The notes under the pieces were generated by a model that ran no database searches, had not been told where the DNA came from, and saw only the letters and a program-made list of their open reading frames with translations. Made by a program: the position numbers and the translations under genes. From Nageia nagi (Eukaryota > Pinophyta), in contig JBITNC010000001.1 in the NCBI GenBank assembly GCA_050084985.1, positions 68,572,001 to 68,636,000 on the forward strand: a DNA stretch of 64,000 nt, read 5' to 3'. Of this stretch, positions 1-11,119 are shown in pieces. The first letter of the stretch is position 1, and each line of letters starts with the position of its first letter.

Positions 1-485
1 TAGATGATTATTGTATGAGTAGAAACTAGGAAAGTGTATTTAGCAAACCTGAATAGTTCTAAGTGAATCTATTCTAATAATTGCAGAATGTTTACAGTTA
101 AATTGCATTCTGCCATAAGCAAGCACCATAACATCTTCAATTCCCCAAACCTTGGGGAAGGAAAACTATAGTTGAATTTTTCAACATAGAGATTATCCAA
201 AATGCAGGAATGATACCATTTGGCAAGTACTATAACCTTGTCAACTCCCCAAGCTCAAGAAGGTTGTACATAACATTAAATGGGGTTACCGGAACTTGGT
301 TGTAATAAGTTGTGGATTATCAGTGTCACCCTTTACTAAGTTTGGGATAGTTTGATGTTTCACAGGAAGAATAGTGGTGGATTTTAAGTACTTCTGAAAA
401 ATAGTAAAAGTAGTGGGCTTTCTCTTTCATGGCTGGTAGGGTTACACTTTTTTAATGTTATTGTACAAATTCCTTCATTTTTGTA

Positions 486-1083
486 GGCCATTTTCCCTCG
501 CCTCTCTACTATCTAGCTTCCTAGTTTCAGTCTTCCATGGTAATATGAAAATTAGGCTACACAAAAATTACGCCAAAGTTATTACATGAGCCAAGTCTAT
601 TTCTTATCATGATGCAATATCACCCTCCAACCGATTCATTATTTTTGTTTCTTTTTAAATTTTAATGTATTTGATCTTAATTTTGTTTAAATACAACACA
701 GTTAAAATGTTTTTTTAACTGTTTATACTCGTAATACGCATGTCAAAACTGACAATTAAGTCTTCTAGTACTATTTATTATATAGGCCACTTTAAGAATT
801 GTGGCCTCTCTAGGTTCCTAGATTTCAGCCTTCCATGGTATTATGAAAATTAGGCTACACATAATTTACGCCAAAGTTATTACAAGAGCCAAAGTCTATT
901 TCTTATCATGATGTAAATATCACCCTCCAACTCATTCGTTATTTTTTTCTTTTTAATTTTTAGTGTATTTGATCTTAATTTTGTTTAATTACAACACAGT
1001 TAAAATGTTTTTTTTAACCGTCTATACCTGTAGTATGCATGTCAAAACTGACAATTAAGTCTTCTAGTTGTAGTGATTACCTA
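486..1083. repeat. Tandem duplication of a 299-bp unit upstream of DIM1 copy 1
   Basis: Two consecutive units (486-784 and 785-about 1083) share the same order of motifs: a GGCC start, a block around TTCCATGGTA, the GGCTACACA block, the TTACGCCAAAG block, a T-rich stretch, AACACAGTTAAAATG, and CTGACAATTAAGTCTTC at the end. They differ by more than 10 percent by eye, so this duplication is older than the copying of the whole arm, which carries the same pair at 51890-52488. No coding capacity was seen. Confidence 0.9.
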
Positions 1084-1189
1084 GGCTACATTTTATAATG
1101 TTTGTTTGGTTGCATACTTATTTTTCAAACCTGTTGAATCTGAGAGGTATCTGTTGCACTATCTTACCATGGATTGTATTTTAGTGTCT

Positions 1190-1252
1190 GAATACTCTTA
1201 TCCTGGGTGATAAAAGATGAATACTCTTATACTGGGTGATAAAAGATCACAA
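1190..1252. repeat. Short tandem repeat, two units of about 29 bp
   Basis: The phrase AATACTCTTAT, then C/A CTGGGTGATAAAAGAT, occurs twice in a row, followed by a partial third AAAAGATGATAA. The same pair is present in the right arm near 52596-52660. Confidence 0.8.
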
Positions 1253-1975
1253 AAGATGATAATAATTACTTATGGTTGTATTATGTTTTTCTTTTTTATG
1301 ATAGTCCTCCAACCTGTTGACTAAAATTATTCTTTCAAATGTTCAAGGATAAAGAAAAATGAATATGTTTACTAAATATGCATACAAGTATTCTACATCA
1401 TTTCAAATATTCACAGAACTGTTGTAGATAGTAACTATCTCTATCATTAGCACAAATCCCATGGTGAGTAGATAAATTAATGCATTCACATTTGTACAGT
1501 CTCCCAAGTCTTCATCTGCATTGCTCAAAATAAAAGTTATAAATGCTGAATCAAGAAATGAATGGGCTTTTATGGCCCTTTAAATTAAAAATAGAAGCAA
1601 TACCCAGTTCCAACTCTCATGTGGAGAAGATCTTGCACAATCTTTCTTTGATCATGGATATTGAAAAGGAAAGATAAAAATCTATATGTAACAAATAAAA
1701 TGTAAGATAAAATGTGTAAGCTATCTACACATTTGAACACCTAAATATAGTAGAGGATACAATTTTAGTATTTAAGCAATGCATTATTTATTATTCATTT
1801 TAAATAAAAATATTTAGATCAGAAACGGAACCCATGATAAGGAAACTCAGATATCCATAGAAGTAAATTATTTCTTCAAAGATTAGAAACAAAACATTAT
1901 AATAATTTGGTTTTGTTTGTGCTACAGCCAGATCTGCGATTGAAGAGAAAGAGAATAACAAGTTAAGAATTAAGA

Positions 1976-2586
1976 ATGTCGTATTTACTACCACATCTCC
2001 ACTCAGGGTGGGCAGTGGATCAAGCTATATTATCGGAGGAGGAGCGTCTCGTTGTCATTCGTTTCGGGCATGATTGGGACGATACTTGTATGCAGGTATA
2101 TGGTTCGTACTCTTCTTTTGTTTGTATGCAGGTATATTGTTAATACTCTTTTATTCGTATGCAGGTATATTGTTCACATGCTTCTTTTATTTGCTTGGTT
2201 AGGGGGATTCGAACCCTTGAACTTGTCTTGTAGTAATAATAATAATAATAATAATAATGATTTTTTTCGTAACTCAGATGGACGAAGTTCTTTCGTCAGT
2301 TGCGGAGACCATAAAGAATTTTGCTGTGATATATCTTGTGGACATTACAGAAGTGCCTGACTTTAACACCATGTATGAATTATATGATCCCTCTACGGTT
2401 ATGTTCTTTTTCAGGAACAAACATATAATGATAGATCTTGGCACTGGTAACAACAATAAGATTAACTGGGCTCTCAAAGACAAGCAGGAGTTTATTGACA
2501 TCATTGAGACTGTATACAGAGGTGCTAGGAAGGGTAGGGGTTTGGTCATTGCCCCCAAAGACTACTCGACAAAGTACAGATACTAA
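1976..2586 (+). CDS. YLS8: DIM1/YLS8-type U5 snRNP thioredoxin-like protein, copy 1 (two exons: 1976-2095 and 2278-2586)
   Basis: Joining the exons gives a 142-residue protein, the usual length of the DIM1/Dib1/TXNL4A family, a spliceosomal subunit of the U5 and U4/U6.U5 particles needed for pre-mRNA splicing in the nucleus. Exon 1 starts MSYLLPHLHSGWAVDQAI and includes FGHDWDDTCMQ, the thioredoxin-like strand that lacks the CxxC redox pair of true thioredoxins. Exon 2 runs from MDEVLSSVAE through YLVDITEVPDF, MFFFRNKHIMIDLGTGNNNK and ends in DYSTKYRY. The 182-bp intron has GT at 2096 and AG at 2276-2277. I chose the ATG at 1976 because it gives the complete conserved N terminus. A pyrimidine-rich TGTGCTACAG at 1917-1926 could be the acceptor of a 5' UTR intron. 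No defect is seen. Confidence 0.96.
2089..2170 (+). repeat. Triplicated splice-donor motif at the start of the DIM1 intron
   Basis: The string TATGCAGGTATA spans the end of exon 1 and the splice donor. It recurs at 2125 and 2158 (the last with the same GCAGGTATAT), so three GT donors lie at 2096, 2132 and 2165, spaced 36 and 33 bases apart. Use of the second donor would add 12 in-frame codons with no stop. Use of the third would run into TAA soon after 2132. The arrangement is repeated in copy 2. Confidence 0.85.
2232..2259. repeat. (TAA)n microsatellite in the DIM1 intron
   Basis: About nine TAA/AAT units lie just before the short T-run that leads to the acceptor AACTCAG of exon 2. The same tract is in the second copy. 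Confidence 0.95.
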
Positions 2587-3895
2587 TTCGTTATGGGATG
2601 CAGGGCTTCTTATTTTCATGGGATTTTTCAAGACTTTAGACTCTATTATCGTGTTAGGGGTTTTTCAAGTATTAGACCTATAATGAATGTGTATGGTCTT
2701 TTCTGAAATGAAAAATTTCATTGTGTGGCTGCACTTTGTCATTAGATCTTACAGTGCTTCTGGCAATTGACTGCACATGAGAATCGATTTCATTCTCTTG
2801 TGTCATAGCAAGAAGAGTCCTACCATTGTCAGACATCAGTTGTTTGTTGTTGAAATTTACAAAAATACAAGTCTTGCCATTGTAAGAAACAGTTGCTGAT
2901 TATGGAAATTTACAAAAATTCTGAAACAGTTAAATACTGTTGAAGTTAAATGTCTTGTGTGTTGTAATAAGATTAGTAGATCTAACAGTGCAAAATAGTC
3001 TAATACCTTAAAAAAACACCATACAAAGGATGTAGAATAGTCAATACTTTTTTCTCTTATTACGACTTATAAGACAGGTTCATTTTACTTCTATATAGTA
3101 ACTTAGATATTATCTTTGAATTTCAAAATACATAATAAATTTCAATGATGATAAATGGATCCACATGTGAATTATTTTAAGGATAACCAATTCAAAACAC
3201 CTGTAAAAAGAGGTGAATATCATTTGTTTAGTTAAGAATTACAAATACAATTCGTTTTAGTTAAGAATTACAAATACAATTCGTTTAAGAATTGTTTATG
3301 TTAAATGACTGGTAATAATACATTAGATAAAATATGCAATTTGTATACTAACATTTTTTTTATTAGTTGCAATATTGTTATTGTTTTCTTTTACATACCT
3401 TTTATTCTTTTGGTATTAAGAGGTCTTTATATGTAAAAAGAGGGAATTTTTTTCAAAAGAATACTTTTGAAAGGGTTTTATGTTTTTTTATATATCTATT
3501 AATTTAATATATATAATATAATATATATGAGAAGGAGAGCTTTTTGTTCAAAAGTTAAATTTTTACAAAAAAAACATAAATAAATAATAATTTTTTTCAT
3601 TACATTAGGGGTTATATTGTTTAGACTTTTTTTTAAATCAAAAGTAAAATGGAGGGTGAATGAAAAGTTTTTGGACCCTTTTGGATCTAGCCCTGTTGCA
3701 CCGTCGGCTATAGGATCTTGTTGGATGCATGAATTTTTGTTTACCTCCTTAAAAAGGCCCTCATGTTTTGGCATCATCATGCCTCCATTTGCACTATTTT
3801 TTTTCTCCTTACAGTTGTTTCAAAACCCCTCTTTTGACCCCTATGCAGCTTTGTTTGCTCCTTATAGCTACTCCAAAACCTTGGGCAACTCTTGC

Positions 3896-4050
3896 GCTCC
3901 TTCTCCTCTCTCCTTTGATCGTGCAACTCCTCATTTCTTGGCTACTTCTCCTCTCTCCTTTGACCATGTAACTCCTCATTTCCTAGCTACTTCTCCTCTC
4001 TCCACTGATCGTGCAACTCCTCATTTCCTAGCTACATCTCCTCTCTCTCC
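3896..4050 (+). repeat. 51-bp tandem repeat, three units
   Basis: Units of the form CTCCTCTCTCC, then a TTTGATCGTGC-like stretch, then AACTCCTCATTTC and TAGCTACTT, repeat three times in register. In one frame they encode a 17-residue repeat (SPLSFDRATPHFLATSP-like), but this is most likely a by-product of the repeat in an untranslated leader. Confidence 0.85.
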
Positions 4051-5487
4051 TTGCGAGGACCTCGTGGTTGGGTTCACTCTAGCATTGCTCACCTCCACCC
4101 TCTCACATGTGATTGCTCATCTCCACCCTTCCTTTGCTTGCGCTTCTCTCCCATGCACAATCTTTGCTCTATCCTCTTAAAACTAGGTGCTCTACTGGCA
4201 ACCTCCTTGCTCTCATCTAGCCTCCATGGACATGCTTACACCGTTGAAAGCCCACTCAACCTCTCCTAAATTTTGGTGAAATAATTTTTTTTCATCTTCC
4301 TTGTTTATTTTGCATGCAAGTTTTCCTTCCCTTCATTTAATGGAAGTTGACCTTCCTTGCAATCAATATTTATTACAAAGCTATTTAAATTGGTAATGGA
4401 TGTCCATATGCCTTTTTTTTCTCCTTAATGATTTTCCTCCATATTAAATTTTCTAACTTGAGGTAGAGTAAGCTAATGATGGATTATTTGAAGAATATTT
4501 CTTAATTTTTTTAATTAATGCCTTAATAATATATCTAGCACTTTTATTTTTTACCTTTAAAAGTGGAGGAATTTTGCATGTACTTAAATACTCAAATGTG
4601 GAATTTTTACTTTTAAAACTTTAATACTTGCAAAAGCTTATAAAAAGGAAACCTTTCATACAAATATTTCTTTTATCTTTAAGGGGGATAATTTTTTAAT
4701 GCTTAAAACAAAATTTGGAAGCATGCAATATTTTTTTAAATCCTATTATGCTATCTTTTAGAGATAAAACTTTAAGTAAAAAGGAGGGAATTTATATTTC
4801 TTTTACTTAATGCATGCCTAGGGCTTAAAACTTTAAGATAATGCTTACTACTTAAAAGATAAATGCATGCTTAGTACTTATTTGTTAAGTTAAGAAATGC
4901 ATGCTTATTACTTATTTGTTAAGTTAATAAGTGCATGCTTAGTACTTCATTTTTTTAAGATAAAAAATATATTTTTTTACTTAAAAATTGTTAAGTTAAA
5001 AAAAAAAAGAAAGAAAATCTAGATGCATACTTTTAAATTAAAGTAATGTATGATTATGATTAGTACTTATGCTTAATACTTAAAATTTTAAATAATGATG
5101 TAATTTACTTCTTTTTGCAAAAAATTGGACTTGTGCAAAAATAGAAATGATGTAAAGATGTTCTTTAGGTGTTGGTAAACAAAATCTATTGGACATTTAG
5201 GTTTCAAATCTTGAATGGATAATATTTTTATTTATACTATTTATTTCATGTTTAGCATTTTTTCTTTATTTTTTTATGTAAATAAAGACACAAATATTGA
5301 AATGAGCAACCCTAAAATGAACACATCTGCACGTACATTCTATAACATGACTTGTTTGGAGAGCCATGAGGTGAGGACAAGTGAATTGGAGCCTTTAAGT
5401 TTGACAATCCAAATGGTAAAAAGTTCATATTTCTTAATTGCTCTTAAATCCTCTGTTGGTTTGGACATAACCCTAATAGGTGGACAG

Positions 5488-5546
5488 GCATGTGTGTAGT
5501 GATACCACATGTCCACATGTCCATTCAGAGATTATCTTGATAACCT
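5488..5546 (+). promoter_or_regulatory. Conserved leader hairpins of Copia-1 (possible RNA packaging or dimerisation element)
   Basis: GCATGTG and CACATGT flank a roughly 12-nt loop ending in GTGATAC. Just downstream, ATTATC and GATAAC form a second small stem. The same pair is conserved at 15009-15067 in Copia-2, although the two elements differ a lot elsewhere in their leaders. Function is inferred only from position (a few hundred bases before gag) and conservation. Confidence 0.4.
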
Positions 5547-5965
5547 AGAAGGACAACTTGAAACCTAATCAAGATTAATAATTTGGTTAATCAAATAAAT
5601 ATCATATCTTTGAAAAATAGTAGGTATTTCTCCTTATGAGAAAGTATAAAACTAACCAAGGTGAACTAGTTGAGGATTGGTAGTACTTGGGCTCTTCTTA
5701 TGTGGGCATTCAGGTGAAGGCCTAATTTTATATAAGAAAACTAACCTCAACAATATCACTCATCACCTATAGTTCTTGAGATGAGAAATGTATTTAGGTA
5801 CATGGATTATTATTTAAGTTGTAAAATATTTGCACTTGTGAATCAAATCAAACATGTCTCTAGTGTTAAATTTAACATGTATTATTTACTTGGTTAAAAT
5901 TTAAAATATAATGTTATTTATTGAACCACATGCTTATTACGTTTTTACATTATTATGTAGCAAAT

Positions 5966-6840
5966 GAGAGAATATTTTTTACAAAAACATATTCTTGATG
6001 GTTTCAACTTTGGAATTTGAGAACCTTGGATGAAAGTTTAATTGTAGGTAAGAAAGCTCTGGTAAATAGTGAATGAGAACCTTGTACCTTCTATAGATGA
6101 AAAAGCACTACAAGTTTACAATATGAAGAATGAATTGGCAACCTCCATGATCTTCTATGCAATTTTAGATGATGTGCTCCTGATGATTTTCTCTTCAACA
6201 TTGATAAAAGAAGCTTAGAATAAGCTTAAGCAAATCTACCTTGGTTCAAAATTTTCAAGAAGGTTTACCATTCTCCAAAAGTTTTTCAAATAAAATCATT
6301 GACCTAAAGATCTAACTTATTGCTTTTGGATGCAATTGGATCAATGATGAGTTTATGGTCTTTATTATTTTTCAAAGTCTAGAAATTTTATGATGGTTAT
6401 GGAAATAAGGCTTGATGATGAAGAAGTCTTCTCTCTTGAGAACTTTTTTAGGCTCCTTTTGAAGTACAAGGAAACCCTTAATGAAAAGGTGTTGATTTCT
6501 TCTTCTAGGGATAATTACATTGATCATGGAGAAACTAAAATTCCTTTAAAAAAGTTCAACTATCAAAAGAAATCTTATCTTTCTTTCTCTAAAATGTTTG
6601 AGAAAAAAAGTAATGGCTACAACAATAAGAATAATGGCAACAATGACAACAATAAGAATATCAATAATAGCAATAGAAATAATGGCAACAACAACCACTT
6701 CAAACAAAGAGATGAAAAAAGTAAAGCAAAAAATTCATATCCTAAAGAAATATTTGATGGTAATTGTAACTATTGTGGTATCCAAGGTCAAAAAGAAGTT
6801 GATTGCTACAAAAAGTAAAGAGAAAAAAAGAATAAAGGCA
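5966..6840 (+). pseudogene. Copia-1 gag remnant
   Basis: The frames here can be aligned with the Copia-2 gag by shared segments such as HILDGSNFGIWEP (here disrupted by stops), the KNELATSMI-like block, and a basic Asn-rich tail. The tail ends in a zinc knuckle (6757-6815) reading CNYCGIQGQKEVDC, in which the expected histidine of CX2CX4HX4C is Gln. A poly-Asn/Gly stretch (6610-6700) is expanded compared with Copia-2. Several stop codons and frame changes make it non-functional. Confidence 0.8.
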
Positions 6841-6859
6841 GTGAAAATGTAAATAACTT

Positions 6860-8225
6860 CAAATGAAAGAAGAATATTCAAGTTAGTTTTACTATGGTGC
6901 TCTACTCCATGTATCATTCTTTTTCATCTGATTAGATTATTGATTCTAGTTGTACTAATCACCTATGCTTTGAAAAGAAAAAATGTGAGAACTTTCACAA
7001 GTATAGAAAAGATATGATTGTGATAGGTGATAACTCTACCCTTGAAGTCTAAGGAATTGGAAGTGTGTTGATTCATGAAAAAGTTCTTGAAAATGTTCTT
7101 TATATTTCTAAATTAAGGATGAATTTTTTCTCTATGATTTAAGTTGCTAGAAAAAGGTATTCATTTGAGTTCGATTCTCAATCTTGATGCATTAAGAAAG
7201 AACTTACCATGTTGGTTAAAGGATCAATGAAAGTTGATCTCTACATTGTGGATCAAATTCTATCAAAGATGTGTCTTACTACAAGTGTGTGTTTTAGAGG
7301 AAATCTTTGGCACCAACCTTTAGGGCACCTTAACCATAATAGTATTCAAGTTATGAAAGACCAAGAACTCATAGAATGTTTACCTTCAATTTCTCTTTCA
7401 ATTGGTCTATGTAAAAAGTACATTCTTGGTAAGATGCATAGAAAAAAATTTGAAAAAGATAAAGCATCTAGAGCATCTTAACCTCTTCAACTTATGCATT
7501 CAAATTTGATGGATCCATTTTAGACTAAGTCACTTGGAGGAGTATCTTACATCTTGATCTTTATTGATGAATTTAATAGGATGACCTTTGGGTATCTACT
7601 AGAGCATAAGATCAAACCTTTGAGAGTTTTAAGGTTTTAAAGGCCTTTGTTGAGAATCAAACTAACTTTAAAATCAAAATATTAAGATCAAATAATGAAG
7701 GAGAATATAATAGCAATGAGTTTAATGACTATTATGCTAAGTATGGAATCAAGAGGTAGTTTATAATTTCATACACTCCTCAGTAGAATGATATTGTTGA
7801 AAGGATAAATAGAATAATTATGAAAATAGTTAGATGAATGTTGGGTAATCTTCCTAGTTTCTTATGGAATGAAGTTGTGAGTATTACTATTTACACCTTG
7901 AATAGGTGTCTCACAAAAGTCGTTCAAAGTAAAACTCCTTTTGAAGCATGGTTAGAAAGAAAACATAACATTTCTCACCTTAGGGTGTTTGGTTGTGAAG
8001 CATTCTCCTACATTATTTTTGAGAAAATAAAAAGTTAGATAAAAAAGCTAAAAAATGCATCTTTATGGGTTATGATAGTTAGCATAGAGGCTACAGACTC
8101 TACTCTCCATCCTATAAAGCTATATTTATTTCAAGAGATGTAAAGTTTAATGAAATTCTAGAAGAATCTATTTCTAATGAGGATGTTGATGATCCAAACG
8201 TCTCTTCAATTGCATCTCACTAATT
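6860..8225 (+). pseudogene. Copia-1 protease and integrase remnant
   Basis: The protease motif near 6945 reads IIDSSCTNHLCFEKK, where the DSG triad of an active aspartic protease has become DSS. The GAG-pre-integrase part follows (LWHQPLGHLNHNSIQ at about 7306), then integrase core pieces (MGPFQTKSLGG and IDDFSR counterparts at about 7510-7590) and the HISHLRVFGCEAF block near 7965. Stops and frameshifts are frequent. Order and orientation match Copia-2. Confidence 0.85.
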
Positions 8226-8289
8226 AGATATTGATATAGATAAGCCATCTTAAGAACAAAACTCTCCAACTCAAAGGGTAACTTAGAGC

Positions 8290-9840
8290 ATGATCTTGAG
8301 CAAATCCTTATTTACCAAGATTGACAATAAGCATGAGCCCTCAACATTCAAAGAAGCATCTATGCACGAGTGCTGGATGGAAGCCATGAAAATGGAGTAT
8401 GAGGCACTTATGAAAAATAAAACTTGGAATTTGGTTCCTTATCCCAATGAGAAGAATATGATTGAAAATAAGTGGATCTATAAGGTCAAGTTCAATTCAG
8501 TTAAATATATTGAGAAATACAAGGCAAGATTAGTAGCCAAAAATTTTGCTCAAAAATATAGTGTAGATTATGAGAAAACCTTTGCTCTAATGGCAAAGAT
8601 ACCTAAAATGAGAATTATCCTTTCTCTTTCTACAGTTAAAAGATGGAAATTTTTTCAACTTAAAATTAAGAGTGCATTTCTTAATGGTGACTTAGATGTG
8701 AAGATCTTCATGAATCAACTAGAAGGTTTTATTGTGGAAGGTAAAGAATCCTTTATATGCAAGCTAAAGAAGTAATTTTATGGACTTAAATAAGCACCTA
8801 AAGTTTGGTATAGAAAGATTTTATGGTATTTTACATATTAGTTTCTCCAAGTGCTTTTCAAACTTCAATTTATATGTGCTCACTCAAAGAAAAGATGTGG
8901 TCTTGATTCTCTTTTATGTGGATGATCTTTTGACAACTAGAAATAATGATGAAATCATTCAAGAGTGCATATCCAAACTTAAGGTAATGTTTAAAATGAT
9001 TGATCTTGGTCTCTTGCACTACTATCTTGAAATGTAAGTGTATCAATACAAGAATTGTACTTATCTTAGTTAATCTAAATATATATCAAATATCTTGTAG
9101 AAGATTGGAATGGATAAGTGTAGATATGTTGTGATACCAATCTCTCTTAGAATCATTATTTCCTTAAGCTCTAACTCTCAGTTAGCTAATGCTACAACTT
9201 ATAGGTAATTAATTGGTAGTCTTCCATATTTGACTATATCTAGACTAGATATTACCTTTGCAGTGAATTTGATGGCATGATTCATGCAGAAACCATATGT
9301 TGAACATCTTAATGCTGTTAAGAAAATCTTGAATTATGTTGTAGGGACTAAAGATCTTGCTCTTAAATATTCTAAGTCGCCCTCATTTGTTCTCTCTGGA
9401 TTCTTAAATTCTAACTATGAAGGAGATAGAAATGATAAAAAATCACTTTGCATATGTATTTAGCATTGGTTTAGGTGCTATCTTTTGAACTTCTAAGAAG
9501 CAGCTTATTATTTCTCTTTCCATCACAAAAGCCAAATACCATGCCATGTCTATTATAGACCAAGAAGCTATTTGGTTAAAGCATCTTTTGAAAGAAATTA
9601 GATATGAGAAAGGTAGCTCATTTTTTATTTTTTTAGATAATCAGTTGGCTATTTCTTTGGCTAAGAATCTTATGTTCCATTAGAAAACAAAACATGTGAA
9701 AATCTATGCCCATTTTATCAAGGAGAAGGTTCCTGATGGCATCATACACCTAGAGGATTGTCCATCCACCTTGAACTCTACTGATTTATTCACCAAGCCC
9801 TTCCTAGAAGCTTAGTTTTGTAAGCTTAGTCATTGTATTG
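8290..9840 (+). pseudogene. Copia-1 reverse transcriptase and RNase H remnant
   Basis: The frame 8290-8775 carries the copia RT start (ECWMEAMKMEYEALMKN, KARLVAKNFAQKY, LKIKSAFLNGDLDVKIF). The catalytic box FYVDDLLTT is at about 8912-8938 in the next frame. RNase H pieces run to about 9840, including a DNQLAISLAKN-like block and the terminal FTKPF motif. Internal stops (for example at 8773-8775, where close relatives have a serine codon before LYG) and shifts show decay. Confidence 0.88.
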
Positions 9841-10589
9841 GGTTGGTGAAGTTGCTTTTAAGGGGGAATGAAGTTTGAATTCTTATATTAATTTCTTGTT
9901 TGTGATGACAACTTCACCCCTTGGAGGATTTTATGATGTATAGTGTTGATTTTGTTGTACACCTTCATGTACGTTTGCTCTATGTGAGGAAATTATTATA
10001 TAAATTCTTAGAAAGCACAAAGATTGGCCAATATAGCACTATTTAGTTATCCATGTGTGAAGAAGTTTTATGTGTCTTTTGGCACTGTTCAGTTATCCAT
10101 ATGTTAGAAACTTATATGTGCATGCTCTATTTTGTAATGATAATCAACACATGTTTTATATATAGTAGGTGACTATGAGTTTTTAACATAGCATTTTTAT
10201 GATGACTTATAGTGCACCATTGATTAGTTCATGATAGCATTTGTGTGATTCATATATCTTTATTAATATGGATATGTTGCATCTAACTGATCTTGTTATT
10301 TGAGTTGCTTATGACCTACAGGTTCCTTTGAGATTGCAGGTTACTTATTTTGGGTATGCAAGCTCTTGGAGACTCCTCATGACATCTAGTTGGATGACTA
10401 CTTCATGTACATTGAAGTCAATTATGGTTAATGATTGTATTTGGCACAGTGAGTCTCAAAGTAGATCTTTTTTACTTCATAAATATGTAAAAAATTCTCA
10501 TCTTCATTGTATCTGTTTGGAGGAGAACTCTTACTTTCTCTCTTTCTTCTCTCTTATTCGTTTTATCCCAATATTACATTAAAGGGGAG
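9841..10589 (+). other. Copia-1 3' untranslated region with a polypurine tract at 10581-10589
   Basis: This is non-coding sequence between the end of RNase H and the 3' LTR. It is alignable with 19265-20114 of Copia-2 and, on the other strand, 55934-56620 of Copia-7. It has decayed versions of the repeated hairpin near 9970-10005, 10044-10070 and 10090-10113. It ends with the purine run AAAGGGGAG directly before TGTTGGAATG. Confidence 0.75.
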
Positions 10590-11064
10590 TGTTGGAATGT
10601 ATAATGCATTATTGTAAAAGTTATGTAATAATCTTCTATATAAGTTCACTAACACCTAAGGGTATCATTTGATACCTTAGATATGTAACTAAATATAATA
10701 ATGTAACTTATCCTACACTCCATGTCATGAGCATGCCCCTTAGGTAAAAGGATGTGCATGTCATGCTTTTGTACATTGGATAAAAAGGTAATCCAAAAAG
10801 AGATTTTGGCTTATAAATAGAAGGCTCCCTCTTTGTGATTACACATTAATTTATGGAGTAAAATTATGCTAGTGGATAATGTTTAGGAGTTGAGGTAGTT
10901 CATATTGTGAATGAAATGAGATCTAGTTAGTGGATGTACTCTTAGTTGGAGGAACCACTTACATCTTAGGTTATCTTTGTGAGATTAATTTGTGTCTTTG
11001 TTAGATGTGATTTGTGAGCTTTCATGTGATATTAAGAGTTTAGAGTTGTTTATGTTATAGTTCA
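10590..11064 (+). mobile_element. Copia-1 3' LTR (solo end; no 5' partner in the window)
   Basis: It begins TGTTGGAATG right after the purine tract. It resembles the Copia-2 LTR in layout: a CACCTAAGGGTATC block, a TATAAATAGAAGG TATA box near 10814, a TGGAGTAAAATTATGCTAG block and a GGATGTACTC block near 10940. The right end is set at TTCA by analogy with the Copia-2 LTR and is uncertain by several bases. Confidence 0.75.
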
Positions 11065-11091
11065 ATTCTCTCGTCTTTTCCTTTTAAATTC

Positions 11092-11118
11092 ATCATCATC
11101 ATCACCATCATCACCTAC
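11092..11118. repeat. (ATC)n microsatellite
   Basis: A run of CATCATCATCATCACCATCATCACC lies just beyond the Copia-1 LTR. Confidence 0.9.
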
Positions 11119-11119
11119 C

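Larger units (their letters stand above)
1..3289. repeat. Direct segmental repeat, left arm (DIM1/YLS8 copy 1)
   Basis: This block matches 51404-54665 base for base except for scattered substitutions and short indels, in the same orientation. The window begins inside it, so the true left end is unknown. It holds the promoter side, both exons, the intron and the 3' flank of a DIM1/YLS8 gene. Homology stops at 3289, where leader sequence of a decayed copia element begins; in the other arm unrelated AT-rich DNA begins. The left arm has one extra copy of a roughly 28-bp motif at 3233-3289 next to the breakpoint. The sequence alone cannot separate a genomic duplication from two haplotypes joined by the assembler. 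Confidence 0.95.
3290..5965 (+). other. Leader (5' untranslated part) of decayed copia element Copia-1, truncated at its 5' end
   Basis: This non-coding stretch shares ordered blocks with the leader of Copia-2 (12334-15392). These include an ACTAACATTT block near 3348, the GCATGCTTAGTACTTA-rich block at 4800-4960, the AAAATGAACACATCTGCACGTA block near 5314, the ATGACTTGTTTGGAGAGCCA block near 5346, and the hairpin block at 5488-5546. No LTR or primer site lies upstream, so the element is truncated where the DIM1 arm ends. The longest open frame here (3617-4180) is explained by the 51-bp repeats inside it and resembles no protein I know. Confidence 0.7.

Noticed and set aside
2195-2225. A functional tRNA gene in the DIM1 intron
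   Set aside because: Only the T-loop-like part is present; acceptor, D and anticodon arms cannot be formed.
2052-2360. Frames overlapping the DIM1 exons (also 2274-2558 minus and 2438-2683 plus, and their counterparts in copy 2)
   Set aside because: These are alternative frames of a well-explained two-exon gene.
3617-4180. 187-codon plus-strand frame with a 17-residue repeat
   Set aside because: It lies in the untranslated leader of a copia element, its repeat is simply a 51-bp tandem repeat, and neither composition nor similarity supports a protein.
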